Shown here: piece after piece, positions 8,343 through 16,620 of the stretch
Position numbering within the stretch: the stretch's first letter is position 1
Layout of the letters: every line of letters begins with the position of its first letter
Assembly (NCBI RefSeq): GCF_024539815.1
Contig: NZ_JAHHIU010000082.1
Coordinates: 58,184 to 122,183, forward strand
DNA: 64,000 nucleotides
DNA from: Streptomyces hayashii
GTDB lineage: Bacteria; Actinomycetota; Actinomycetes; Streptomycetales; Streptomycetaceae
Direction: 5' to 3'
Translations under genes and position numbers: made by a program
The notes under the pieces: model-generated
What the model saw: only the letters and a program-made list of their open reading frames with translations
Told to the model about the DNA's origin: nothing
Databases searched by the model: none

Positions 8343-8450
8343 GGAGTGCTCCTTGCTGGGAGAGACGGGGTTGCGGCACCCAATCTCTCCCGGCGGGAGG
8401 GGTCTCGGCCTCGGCCGAACGGCCAGGTGTGAGGGCTCGGAGCACTCCTG

Positions 8451-8470
8451 GCTCGGCCGGATGGCCGAGC
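8451..8470. terminator. Hairpin downstream of the liv/amidohydrolase operon
   Basis: GCTCGGCC (8451-8458), GGAT loop, GGCCGAGC (8463-8470): perfect 8-bp stem, about 110 nt beyond the end of the amidohydrolase gene (stop at 8583, minus strand). It plausibly ends the long transcript that begins at livHM. No other gene is seen in 8343-8582. Confidence 0.5.
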
Positions 8471-8582
8471 CCCGCGACCGGGACACCGGGCGGCCTCGCG
8501 AAGCCCCGGCCGGCGGTCACTTCCTCACGCCGCGCCTGCCTGGTCCCGTCGACAGCGCCTCTCCTTCACCGTCCGTCCGCGG

Positions 8583-9899
8583 TCACGGCCGGCCGCCCCC
8601 GGTCCCCTGTGCCGCGGCCAAGGCCGCCTCGGCCTTCTTGCGGTAGACGGCGAGCTTCTCGGCAGGAGCGACGATCTGGTGGCTGAGGGGCTTGACGGAC
8701 ACGTCGTGGCCCCCTGCCGCCTCGCGCAGGGCGCCCACGGTGGCCTGCTCCCGCGGGACGTGGGCGAACGGGTCGAAGGAGTACCAGCGCATCGCGTTCT
8801 CGTGCGTCATCTTGTTGATGTCGTCGTCCGGCACGGCGTTCGCGGTCAGCACCTCGTGCAGTTCCTCGGGCGCGTTGGGCCACATCGAGTCGCTGTGCGG
8901 ATAGTCGGCCTCCCAGCAGATGTTGTCGATGCCGATGTCGTGACGGAGCTTGATCCCGATCGGGTCGCTGATGAAGCAGGTCAGGAAGTGCTCGCGGAAG
9001 ATCTCCGAGGGCCGCTTCCCGCCGAAGTCCTGGAGCGTCCAGGTGGCGTGCATCTCGTAGGTGCGGTCCAGGCGGTCCAGGAAGTAGGGGATCCAGCCGG
9101 TGCCGCCCTCCGACAGTCCGATCCTGATGGCCGGGTACTCCTTGAGGACGCGTGACCACATCAGGTCGGCGGCCGCTTGGACGAGGTTGATGGGCTGGAG
9201 GGTGATCATCACGTCCGGCGGGGCGTCGGGCGCGGTGATGGCGAGGCGGCCGGAGGAGCCGATGTGCAGGTTCATCACCGTGCCGCAGTCGGTCAGCGCC
9301 CGCCATACCGGGTCCCAGTACTCGGAGTGGAAGCTGGGGTAGCCGAGCGGGACGGGGTTCTCCGGGAAGGTGAGGGCGTGACAGCCCTTCTCGGCGACGC
9401 GCCGGATCTCCTGGGCACACAGCTCGGCGTCCCAGATGGCCGGGAGGGCCATGGGGATGAAGCGGCCGGGGTGGGCGGCGCACCACTCGTCGATGTGCCA
9501 GTCGTTGTAGGCGCGCACCAGGGCCATCGAGAAGTCGGAGTCCTCGGTGGCGAACAGCCGGGCGGAGAAGCCGGGGAAGGAGGGGAAGTTCAGCTGGGCG
9601 AGGACACCGCCGGCGCTCATGTCGGCGACGCGTTCGTCGACGTCGTAGCAGCCGGGCCTGATCTCGTCGAGGCCCTGCGGCTCCATGCCGTACTCCTCCT
9701 TGGGACGGCCGGCGACCGCGTTGAGCGCGGCGTTGCCGATCCTGGCGTCCCGGAACTGCCAGACGTCGCTGCCGTCCTCGCGGTGCACCAGCCGCGGCGC
9801 GTCCTTCTTGTAGCGGTCCGGCAGGTGGTTGGCGAACAGGTCGGGCGGTTCGATGATGTGGTCGTCGACGCTGATGAGGATCATGTCGTCGCGGTCCAT
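8583..9899 (-). CDS. Amidohydrolase_2 family metal-dependent hydrolase
   Basis: 438 aa. TIM-barrel amidohydrolase of the ACMSD/decarboxylase type: metal-binding DDHIIEP (D12-D13-H14) at the N-terminus, MNLHIGSSG in the middle, GLSEGGTGWIPY and the C-terminal WEADYPHSDS metal site. Proteins of this kind are hydrolases or non-oxidative decarboxylases and accompany many actinobacterial acyl-CoA degradation clusters. It is the last gene of the operon livHM-livG-livF-135 aa-106 aa-this gene. A related protein is encoded at 30504-31682. Substrate unknown. Confidence 0.88.
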   Translation of the reverse strand: MDRDDMILISVDDHIIEPPDLFANHLPDRYKKDAPRLVHREDGSDVWQFRDARIGNAALNAVAGRPKEEYGMEPQGLDEIRPGCYDVDERVADMSAGGVLAQLNFPSFPGFSARLFATEDSDFSMALVRAYNDWHIDEWCAAHPGRFIPMALPAIWDAELCAQEIRRVAEKGCHALTFPENPVPLGYPSFHSEYWDPVWRALTDCGTVMNLHIGSSGRLAITAPDAPPDVMITLQPINLVQAAADLMWSRVLKEYPAIRIGLSEGGTGWIPYFLDRLDRTYEMHATWTLQDFGGKRPSEIFREHFLTCFISDPIGIKLRHDIGIDNICWEADYPHSDSMWPNAPEELHEVLTANAVPDDDINKMTHENAMRWYSFDPFAHVPREQATVGALREAAGGHDVSVKPLSHQIVAPAEKLAVYRKKAEAALAAAQGTGGGRP

Positions 9900-9924
9900 G
9901 GAACTCCTTGTGGCTGTGGGCGGA

Positions 9925-10245
9925 TCAGTCCGAGGCGGGCAGGGCCTTGGGCGGTTTGACCGCCAGGGGCTTTCCTCGGTAGGTGAGGCGGCCGGTGCCG
10001 GAGGCGGTGCAGAGGAGTTCCAGCGTGTCGGCGGGGTCCACGTAGCGCTTGCCGATGAGGGTGTCCGGTGCCTGCCCGTCCGGTTGTGCGGCAGGGGCTT
10101 CCTGGGCCGGGACCATCGGGCTGCCGCCGCATTCGACCGGGTCCGTGACCTCCTGAGGGGCCCGGATCACGATGAAGCGGGGGGTGCCGGTGGCCGAGGC
10201 CAGTTGGTCACCGGGGCGCAGGGCCGGTGTGCGGGGCGACGGCAT
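9925..10245 (-). CDS. Conserved-looking 106-aa protein in the liv operon, function unknown
   Basis: ATG at 10245 has AAGGAG 10 nt upstream. The protein has two cysteine stretches, VECGGSPM (about 38-45) and ELLCTASGTG (about 76-85), and ends KALPASD. No signal peptide or membrane segment is present. I do not recognise the family. It starts inside the 3' end of the upstream gene (38-nt overlap) and ends 25 nt before the amidohydrolase start, so it is co-expressed with transport and hydrolase genes. The paired Cys could bind metal or FeS, but that is a guess. Confidence 0.7.
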   Translation of the reverse strand: MPSPRTPALRPGDQLASATGTPRFIVIRAPQEVTDPVECGGSPMVPAQEAPAAQPDGQAPDTLIGKRYVDPADTLELLCTASGTGRLTYRGKPLAVKPPKALPASD

Positions 10246-10615
10246 GGCGCGGTTCTCCTTGGATTGCGGGTGCCGGTGGAGTGAGCCTCTCCCCCAGCCG
10301 GTCCAGGTCGTAGGACTGGCGGGCGAGCCAGAAGCGCAGGAATCCGGTGAGCGAGTAGCGCAGGAACAGGGCACCGCCCACCACGGCGGCGGCGATGCCG
10401 CCGAGACCGATGGCGAGGGCGTCGCCCTGGGCGAGAGAGTTGTCGGTCGCGTGGGCGAGGGGGAAGGCGAGCGCGCCGAGGACGAGTCCCGCGGCCATGA
10501 GCAGTCCGCCGAGGCGCAGCCAGAGCGCGGCGCGGGCGGCGGCGGGGTCGGGGATCTTCAGCTCGGCGAGTTCGCGGATGAACCGTTCTGCACGCGCTTC
10601 GGGAGGTGCGGTCAT
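10208..10615 (-). CDS. 135-aa membrane protein in the liv operon, function unknown
   Basis: Starts at ATG 10615, overlapping the livF stop as ATGA, so translation is coupled. A soluble N-terminus (about 1-32, acidic/basic helix) is followed by two hydrophobic helices (about 36-55 and 70-92), then a basic C-terminal tail. No known domain is recognised. The position directly after the transporter ATPase suggests an accessory subunit of the importer or a membrane partner of the operon enzymes. Confidence 0.72.
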   Translation of the reverse strand: MTAPPEARAERFIRELAELKIPDPAAARAALWLRLGGLLMAAGLVLGALAFPLAHATDNSLAQGDALAIGLGGIAAAVVGGALFLRYSLTGFLRFWLARQSYDLDRLGERLTPPAPAIQGEPRHAVAPHTGPAPR

Positions 10616-11322
10616 GTCGGGCTCCCCAGGTAGTAGGAGGAGAGTTCGGCGTGCAGGGAGCTGTCGGGGCGTCCCTGCCACTGGACGCGGCCGCGGGCGA
10701 GGACGGCGGCGTGGTCGGCGATCTTCAGTACGGCGGCGGCGAACTGCTCGACGACGAGCACGGCGACACCCTGCCGGGCGATGCCGGCGACGAGTTCGTA
10801 GAGCTCGGCGACGACGCGGGGGGCGAGCCCCATGGAGAGTTCGTCGAGGAGCAGGACGGCGGGGTCGGTGGCGAGGCCGCGGGCGAGGGCGAGCATCTGC
10901 TGCTCGCCGCCGGAGAGGGTGCCCGCGGGCTGGGCGCGCCGGGCGCCGAGGACGGGGAAACGGGCGTAGGCGATCTCCTCGATCTCCTCGTGGGTGCGGC
11001 CCGTGAAGGTCATCATCCGGAGGTTGTCGCGCACGGACAGGTTGGGGAAGACGCCACGGCCCTGGGGCACCAGGCACACGCCGGCACGGGCGAGGTCGCG
11101 GGGGTGGATGCCGGTGACGTCCCGGCCGCCGAGCACGAGCCGGCCGGCGCTGGGCGGGTGCACACCGGCGGCGACCGACAGCAGGGTGGTCTTGCCGGCG
11201 CCGTTGGGACCGAGGAGGGCGGCCACCCGGCCCTCCTCGACGGCCAGGTCCACGCCGTGCAGCACGGTGATGCCGCCGTGCGCGGCGCGGATGCCGTCCA
11301 GCTCCAGCAGCGGTCCGGTCAT
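10612..11322 (-). CDS. livF: Branched-chain amino acid-type ABC transporter ATPase LivF
   Basis: 236 aa. Walker A GPNGAGKTT (38-46), signature LSGGEQQMLALARGL, Walker B VLLLDELSMGL and the H-loop region match LivF, the second ATPase of HAAT-type importers. It overlaps livG by ATGA and the 135-aa protein gene by ATGA. Given the catabolic context and the shared GAGAAT operator at the operon head, the importer probably takes up an acid feeding this pathway rather than an amino acid. Confidence 0.93.
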   Translation of the reverse strand: MTGPLLELDGIRAAHGGITVLHGVDLAVEEGRVAALLGPNGAGKTTLLSVAAGVHPPSAGRLVLGGRDVTGIHPRDLARAGVCLVPQGRGVFPNLSVRDNLRMMTFTGRTHEEIEEIAYARFPVLGARRAQPAGTLSGGEQQMLALARGLATDPAVLLLDELSMGLAPRVVAELYELVAGIARQGVAVLVVEQFAAAVLKIADHAAVLARGRVQWQGRPDSSLHAELSSYYLGSPT

Positions 11323-12038
11323 GGCCGTGCCTCCCCCAGGTAGGCGGCGAGGACCGTCTCGTCGGTCTGCACCCGGGCGGGCGGGCCGCTGGCGACGACG
11401 GAGCCGAGGTCGAGGACGTGCACCTCGTCGCAGACGCTCATCACCAGGCTCATGTCGTGCTCGACGAGCAGCACGGCCGTACCCTCGTCGGCGAGGGAGC
11501 GCAGCAGCGCGGCGAACCGCTGTGTCTCCTCCGCGTCCTGACCGGCGGCGGGCTCGTCGAGGAGCAGGACACGCGGGCCGAGGACGAGGGCGCGGCCGAC
11601 CTCGACCAGGCGGGCCAGGCCCGTGGGCAGCGCGTCGGCGGGGTCGTCGACCACGCCGGTGAGGCCGAGCCGCGCCAGTACGGCGTCGGCGGTACGGGCG
11701 GCGTGGCGGCGCCCGGGACCCAGTTCGGCGGCGACGAGGAGGTTGTCGCGGACGGAGAGGCGGCCGAAGAGTTCCAGGTGCTGGAAGGTGCGGGACATCC
11801 CGCGGCGGGCGCGACGGGCGGGGCCTTCCCGGGTGATGTCGCGGCCGTCGAGGCGGATACGGCCGGTGCGGGGCCTGCGCAGTCCGCAGATCACGTCGAA
11901 CAGCGTGGACTTCCCCGCGCCGTTGGGGCCGATGAGGCCGGTGACCCGGCCCGCCTCGGCCGTCAGCGACACCCCGTCGAGGGCGCGGTGCCCGCCGAAG
12001 GAGACGGTGATCTCCTCAGCTCGCAGCAGTGGTGGCAC
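11319..12038 (-). CDS. livG: Branched-chain amino acid-type ABC transporter ATPase LivG
   Basis: 239 aa. Walker A GPNGAGKST, the LivG-type signature region LPTGLARLVEVGRAL in place of a canonical LSGGQ, and Walker B VLLLDEPAAGQD. The family works as a heterodimer with LivF on LivH/LivM permeases. The gene starts 23 nt inside the end of the fused permease gene and ends in ATGA with livF. Confidence 0.93.
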   Translation of the reverse strand: MPPLLRAEEITVSFGGHRALDGVSLTAEAGRVTGLIGPNGAGKSTLFDVICGLRRPRTGRIRLDGRDITREGPARRARRGMSRTFQHLELFGRLSVRDNLLVAAELGPGRRHAARTADAVLARLGLTGVVDDPADALPTGLARLVEVGRALVLGPRVLLLDEPAAGQDAEETQRFAALLRSLADEGTAVLLVEHDMSLVMSVCDEVHVLDLGSVVASGPPARVQTDETVLAAYLGEARP

Positions 12039-14127
12039 GGCTCAGCACCTCCCCGTCCTCGGACCGCCAGGGGCGGCGCACTCCCCACCACTCGGGCGGG
12101 ACGTCGGTGGGCGGCTGCTGTGCGGCGGCGGCGCGGACGCGCAGCAGCAGGGCCGTGACGACGGCGATCGTGAGGAGCAGCCATCCGTCGGCCATGTCGA
12201 GCGCCGCGAGCGGCCAGCAGACGGCGAGGACGCCGAACAGGGCGGCGAGCAGGGACCGGTTGCGGCCCAGCGGCGCCCATTCGGCGCGCATGCGGGCCAG
12301 CAGGCCGCTGGGGCTCCGGGCGAGGCCCATGCCGGCGAGCGCGACGAGAAGTGCGGTGGCGTCCTGGACCCACGGGCCGGCGTCGTGCAGCAGCTGTCCC
12401 GGGACGACGAAGGCGAGGCCGGTGAACAGGCCCGTGCCGACGGCGCCGAGTCCGCCGATGACCGCGATCAGGAAGATCGGCAGTCCGGCGACGAGATTGA
12501 ACTGCTCGGCGGTGACGGTCTGCAGCTGCATGCCGTACAGGGCACCGCCCAGTCCCGCGATCCCGGCGGAGAGGGCGAAGACGGCTGTCTTGGCGAGGAG
12601 GAGCCGTCCCCCGAGGGTGGCATAGGCGGCCTCGCTGTCGCGCAGCGCGATCAGCCGGCGGCCGAACCGGCCCCGGCGCAGCGCGGCGACGCCGAGCGAG
12701 GCGAGCGCGAGACAGACGGCGGAGAGCACCAGCAGCCGGGCCGGGGAGGTGAGGTGCAGGCCGAACAGGTCGGGGCCGGTCACCGCCACCGATCCCTGGT
12801 CGAAGAGGGCGATGCGCACGCCCAGCACCTCGAAGGCAGGCAAAGTGAAGATCCAGCGGTCGAGGACGACGGCGAAGGCTGCGGTGCCGAGGGCCAGGTA
12901 GATGCCCGACAGGCGGAGCGCGGGCAGCGCGATCAGCGCGCCGACGGCCGCGGCGACGAGCATGGCGACGGGCAGCGCCCACAGCTCACCGTGCGCGCCG
13001 AGGTGTCCCCACACCACGGCGCCGATGCCGGCGATGGACAGCTGGCACAGGGAGATCTGCCCGGTGTATCCCGCCAGGGGCACGTAGGACAGGGCGATGA
13101 CGCCGAGCGGGAAGAGCGTGCCGTAGGAGAGGACGGCGTCCTCCGCCAGGACCGTCACCAGGACGAGCGCGAACAGCACGATCGCGCCCGCGAGGAGGAG
13201 GCTGCCGCGTGCCGTCGGCAGCGGCACCCGTACCGGGGTGCGGTCGCGGCCGCGCAGCCTGCGGTGCGGGAAGGCGAGCAGGGCCAGGAAGAGCAGCAGA
13301 GCGGGGGCGGCCAGGCGCAGGCCCGGAAGGTAGTCGTTCTGCGGCAGGTAGCCGGCGAGGTAGGCCTCCAGCAGGCCCACGACGAGGGCTCCGAGGAAGG
13401 TGAGCGGCAGGCTGCGCAGCCTGCCGAAGACGGCGGCGGTGTAGGCGCTGACGATGAGCAGCGACAACTGCTGGGCGTCGAGCGCGACGGCGGGCGCGAT
13501 GAGGACGCCCCCGACGGCGGCGAGCTGGATGCCGAGCACCCAGGCGAGCCGGGTGGCGCGCAGCGGGTCGGCGCCGGTGAGACCGGCGAGCGCACGGTCG
13601 TCGACGGAGGCGCGCATCTCCGTGCCGGCGCGGGTGCGGTGCAGCAGGACCCACAGGGCCGCGGCGATCGCCAGGGCGACGGCCATGGTGATCGCCTGAT
13701 GCCAGGTGACGGAGGCCGGGCCGAGGCGCAGTGCGGGCCGGTCGGCGAGGAACGGCGTGAGCGTGCGCGGGGAGTTGGGGTCCCACACCCAGCGGGCGAG
13801 TGCGATGGACCCGGTGAGCAGCGCGACCGTCATCACGAGGCGTTCGGCCTCGCCGAGCGCCTGCACCGGCCGCATGAGCACGCGTTCCACGAACAGGCCG
13901 AAGGCGGGGGCCAGGACGAGAAGGACGAAGGCGAGGGCGAGCGGGACCGGCCAGCCCCAGCCGACGGACAGCTGCCAGTAAGCGAAGGCGGAGAGCATTC
14001 CGGCCGCGCCGTGGGCGAAGTTGAACACACCGGTGGTGGCGTGAGTGACCACCAGACCGGTGCCGATCACGGCGTAGACGGCGGCGGTGCTCAGGCCGAC
14101 CACCGTGAAGGCCAGGAATTGATCCAT
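12016..14127 (-). CDS. Fused LivH-LivM permease of a branched-chain amino acid-type ABC importer
   Basis: 703 aa. Residues about 1-285 are LivH-like (start MDQFLAFTVVGLSTAAVYAVIGTGLVV, HGAAGMLSAFAYW) and about 300-660 are LivM-like (IALSYVPLAGYTGQISLCQLSIAGIGA, ALRLSGIYLALGTAAFAVVLD). The two permease halves, normally separate proteins, are joined in one chain with roughly 17-20 membrane helices. It heads the operon livHM-livG-livF-135 aa-106 aa-amidohydrolase. Its start at 14127 lies just downstream of two palindromes (14140-14160 and 14188-14202), shared with the divergent acyl-CoA dehydrogenase operon. Confidence 0.9.
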   Translation of the reverse strand: MDQFLAFTVVGLSTAAVYAVIGTGLVVTHATTGVFNFAHGAAGMLSAFAYWQLSVGWGWPVPLALAFVLLVLAPAFGLFVERVLMRPVQALGEAERLVMTVALLTGSIALARWVWDPNSPRTLTPFLADRPALRLGPASVTWHQAITMAVALAIAAALWVLLHRTRAGTEMRASVDDRALAGLTGADPLRATRLAWVLGIQLAAVGGVLIAPAVALDAQQLSLLIVSAYTAAVFGRLRSLPLTFLGALVVGLLEAYLAGYLPQNDYLPGLRLAAPALLLFLALLAFPHRRLRGRDRTPVRVPLPTARGSLLLAGAIVLFALVLVTVLAEDAVLSYGTLFPLGVIALSYVPLAGYTGQISLCQLSIAGIGAVVWGHLGAHGELWALPVAMLVAAAVGALIALPALRLSGIYLALGTAAFAVVLDRWIFTLPAFEVLGVRIALFDQGSVAVTGPDLFGLHLTSPARLLVLSAVCLALASLGVAALRRGRFGRRLIALRDSEAAYATLGGRLLLAKTAVFALSAGIAGLGGALYGMQLQTVTAEQFNLVAGLPIFLIAVIGGLGAVGTGLFTGLAFVVPGQLLHDAGPWVQDATALLVALAGMGLARSPSGLLARMRAEWAPLGRNRSLLAALFGVLAVCWPLAALDMADGWLLLTIAVVTALLLRVRAAAAQQPPTDVPPEWWGVRRPWRSEDGEVLSRATTAAS

Positions 14128-14139
14128 GACTGGAAATTA

Positions 14140-14160
14140 GCTTCTCCCTATTGGAGAAGC
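14140..14160. promoter_or_regulatory. Perfect inverted repeat next to livHM start
   Basis: GCTTCTCC (14140-14147) and GGAGAAGC (14153-14160) with a 5-nt spacer. It lies 13 nt upstream of the livHM start, between the gene and the GAGAAT operator. Arms share TTCTC/GAGAA with the operator half-site but spacing differs. It may be a second binding site or a 5'-leader hairpin. Confidence 0.5.
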
Positions 14161-14187
14161 AACCATCCGGAGCAATACTCCTTGGGT

Positions 14188-14202
14188 GAGAATGGCATTC
14201 TC
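14188..14202. promoter_or_regulatory. Operator GAGAATGGCATTCTC (perfect copy)
   Basis: Perfect 6-3-6 palindrome in the divergent region between livHM (14127, minus) and the SnoaL-like/acyl-CoA dehydrogenase operon (14221, plus). One of five perfect copies of GAGAATNNNATTCTC in the window, and well placed to control both directions. Confidence 0.85.
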
Positions 14203-14220
14203 CAACGAGAGGACGAGGCC

Positions 14221-14637
14221 TTGAGCGACACCGACGACCTGGTGGAGATCGAACAGCTCCTCGCCCGTTACGCGGTCGCCATGACCCGCGGTGACGTGGA
14301 CCGGGTGCTCGCCGTGTTCGCCCGGGACGGGAGCTACAGCGCCTTCGGCGACACCTACCCGCTCGACGAGTTCCCCGCGCTCGTCGCCGCCGCCCCGAAG
14401 GGGCTATTCCTCGTGGGGACACCCGTGATCGAGCTGGCCGGCGACACGGCCACCGGCACCCAGCCCCTGTGCTTCGTCGAGCACTCCGAGCACGCCATGC
14501 GCATCGGCTACTACGACGACGCCTACGTCCGCACGCCCGAGGGCTGGCGGCTGCTGACCCGCGCCATGACCTTCATCCGCCGCAGCGGCGCCCATGACTC
14601 GGGTCGCCCGCACGCCTTCGAACGCACCCGCTCGTGA
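14221..14637 (+). CDS. SnoaL/NTF2-like protein
   Basis: 138 aa assuming TTG at 14221, preceded by GAGGACGAGG; the next in-frame candidate is ATG 14281, which would remove the first conserved helix. The sequence starts EIEQLLARYAVAMTRGDVDRVLAVFA, the hallmark helix of the SnoaL_4/NTF2 fold, and ends with the strand GWRLLTRAMTFIRR. This fold serves as isomerase, dehydratase or small oxygenase subunit. It is coupled to the next acyl-CoA dehydrogenase gene by a GTGA overlap, so it may act on the same CoA intermediate. Confidence 0.8.
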   Translation: MSDTDDLVEIEQLLARYAVAMTRGDVDRVLAVFARDGSYSAFGDTYPLDEFPALVAAAPKGLFLVGTPVIELAGDTATGTQPLCFVEHSEHAMRIGYYDDAYVRTPEGWRLLTRAMTFIRRSGAHDSGRPHAFERTRS

Positions 14638-15728
14638 GGGTCGAGGAGTTCCGCCGGGCGCTGGGCGCCTGGCTGGACCGTCACGACCTGTCCCCCGGCA
14701 CGGACCACTGCCTGGACGCCCAGGTCGCTCAGCTGGCCCGCGTCCGGCGGGAGCTGTGGGCGGCCGGCTGGATGCGGCACGGGTGGCCGGACGCGGTCGG
14801 CGGGCTCGGCGGCCCGAGCGTGCTGCGGGCGGTGCTCGGCGAGCAGATCGCCTCGCGGGACCTGGCCGAGCCCGGCCTGTGGTCGATGGTCGAGGTGCTG
14901 GTCCCCACGCTGATCGACTACGCGCCGCCCGCGCTGGCCGCCGAGATGGTGCCCCGGCTGCTCGGCGGCGAGGAGCAGTGGTGCCAGGGCTTCTCCGAGC
15001 CCGGTTCGGGCAGCGACCTGGCGTCCCTGTCCACCCGTGCGGTCCAGCAGGGGGGCGACTGGGTGGTGACGGGTCAGAAGGTGTGGACGAGCCTGGCCCA
15101 GTACGCGGCCCGGTGCGTTCTGCTCGCCCGGACGGGCGGGCCGGGGCACGGCGGCATCAGCGCCTTCTTCGTCGACATGGACTCCCCCGGCGTCACCGTA
15201 CGGCCACTGCGCACGATGCACGGCGTCGACGAGTTCGCCGAGGTGTTCCTCGACGACGTGCGGGTCCCCGCCGGGCGGCTGCTGGGCTCCCCCGGCGACG
15301 GCTGGCGACTGGCGATGGACCTGCTCCCGCACGAACGGTCCACCTGCTTCTGGCACCGCGTGGCCCATCTCTACAGCCGCCTCGACCGGCTCCTGGCCGA
15401 CGGCTGTGAGCCGGACGAGGACGCGCTGGGCGCCGTCTGGCTGGACCTGCACAGCGTGCGCTGCCGCTCGGCGGCGACCCAGCGGACCCTGGCGGACGGC
15501 GGGCGGCTGGGCCCGGAGACCTCCGTGGACAAGATTCTGCTGGCCGGCGCCGAGCAGCGGCTCTTCGACACGGCGCGGGACCTGCTGCCCGGATCGGTGG
15601 AGCTGGCGGAGGACGCAGGGTGGCGCACGGAGTACCTCTACTCACGGGCCGCGACCATCTACGGCGGCACCGCCGAGATCCAGCGCAACATCGTCGCCCG
15701 CCGTCTGCTGGACCTCGGGAAGGAGTGA
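14634..15728 (+). CDS. Acyl-CoA dehydrogenase, large-type subunit of a probable heteromer (FadE)
   Basis: 364 aa from GTG 14634 overlapping the upstream stop (GTGA). ACAD fold: N-terminal helical domain, middle domain with FSEPGSGSDLASLSTRA and GQKVWTS (FAD/substrate), C-terminal helical domain ending IYGGTAEIQRNIVARRLLDLG. The usual MCAD catalytic Glu position reads Gly (YGGTAE), as in many actinobacterial FadE proteins. It is followed 6 nt later by a second, shorter ACAD. This pairing is characteristic of the alpha2beta2 ACADs (FadE26-27, FadE28-29) that dehydrogenate steroid side-chain CoA esters. Confidence 0.9.
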   Translation: MRVEEFRRALGAWLDRHDLSPGTDHCLDAQVAQLARVRRELWAAGWMRHGWPDAVGGLGGPSVLRAVLGEQIASRDLAEPGLWSMVEVLVPTLIDYAPPALAAEMVPRLLGGEEQWCQGFSEPGSGSDLASLSTRAVQQGGDWVVTGQKVWTSLAQYAARCVLLARTGGPGHGGISAFFVDMDSPGVTVRPLRTMHGVDEFAEVFLDDVRVPAGRLLGSPGDGWRLAMDLLPHERSTCFWHRVAHLYSRLDRLLADGCEPDEDALGAVWLDLHSVRCRSAATQRTLADGGRLGPETSVDKILLAGAEQRLFDTARDLLPGSVELAEDAGWRTEYLYSRAATIYGGTAEIQRNIVARRLLDLGKE

Positions 15729-15734
15729 GACGCG

Positions 15735-16610
15735 GTGGACGCCGCCGAACACGCACTGCTGGAAGAAGCCCTGCGCAAGACCCTGACGACGACCGGGCCG
15801 GGAGCCGAACCGGACACCGCCCTGGCCGAGTTGGGCTGGGCGGAGATGCTCGCCGAGGAACCGGGTACCGCGATCCCGCTGGTGTTCCGGCTGCTCGGGG
15901 AGACCGGCGCCCAGGCCCCGGTCCTCAACGACGTCGTCCTGCTGGCGGCGGGCCGCCCGCTCGGGGGCACACCGTCTCTGCCGTACGCGGGCGGGACCTG
16001 GGTGCGGTGGGCCAGGGGCCAGGGCGCCCCGGCCGGCCCGCTGGATCCCGGGATCCCGCTGCGCCGCGCCGAACCCGATCACCTTGCCGCGCCGGCCGTG
16101 GCGGCGGGCCGCCGGGCGCTGGGCTGGTGGCTGCTGGGCACCGGACGGGCCATGCTGACGCTCGCCCGCGAACACGTCCTGGACCGCGAGCAGTTCGGCC
16201 GACCCCTCGCCTCGTTCCAGGCGCTGCGGCACCGGCTCGCCGAGACGTACGTGGCCCTGGAGGCGGCGGAGTCGGTGCTGGTCGCCGCCGGCTCCGCGGA
16301 GTCGGTCGGCGCGGGCCGGAAGGACAGCGGCACACTGCAGGACGCATACGGCGCGCCGGACTGCGGTGCCCCGGATGACACCGGCGCGCTGCTCGCCAAG
16401 GCGGCGGCCGGCCGGGCCGCGCTCACCGCCGCCCGCCACTGCCAGCAGGCGCTCGGCGGCATCGGATTCACCGCCGAGCACGCCCTGCACCGGCACGTCA
16501 AACGTGCCCTGGTACTCGACGGGCTGCTCGGCTCCACCCGTGAACTGACCCGCGAGGCCGGGCGGCTCCTGCTGCGCGGGACGCGCGCACCCCGCCTCGT
16601 CGACCTGTGA
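15735..16610 (+). CDS. Acyl-CoA dehydrogenase-like partner subunit (short FadE)
   Basis: 291 aa, shorter than standalone ACADs (about 380). The N-terminal and middle domains are reduced; the C-terminal domain is intact with GRAMLTLAREHVLDREQFGRPLASFQAL and CQQALGGIGFTAEHALHRHVKRA (the FAD-contacting region of ACADs). It lies directly after the larger ACAD gene and should form a heterotetramer with it, as in FadE28-FadE29. A small unusual insertion (GAGRKDSGTLQDAYGAPDCG, about 196-215) interrupts the C-terminal helical domain. Confidence 0.85.
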   Translation: MDAAEHALLEEALRKTLTTTGPGAEPDTALAELGWAEMLAEEPGTAIPLVFRLLGETGAQAPVLNDVVLLAAGRPLGGTPSLPYAGGTWVRWARGQGAPAGPLDPGIPLRRAEPDHLAAPAVAAGRRALGWWLLGTGRAMLTLAREHVLDREQFGRPLASFQALRHRLAETYVALEAAESVLVAAGSAESVGAGRKDSGTLQDAYGAPDCGAPDDTGALLAKAAAGRAALTAARHCQQALGGIGFTAEHALHRHVKRALVLDGLLGSTRELTREAGRLLLRGTRAPRLVDL

Positions 16611-16620
16611 GGGACGCCCC

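Noticed and set aside
11623..14637. 1004-aa plus-strand open frame across the liv genes
   Set aside because: It is the antisense of livHM/livG in high-GC DNA: low-complexity Gly/Glu/Gln-rich, no domains. Only its last 138 codons are a real gene (SnoaL-like).
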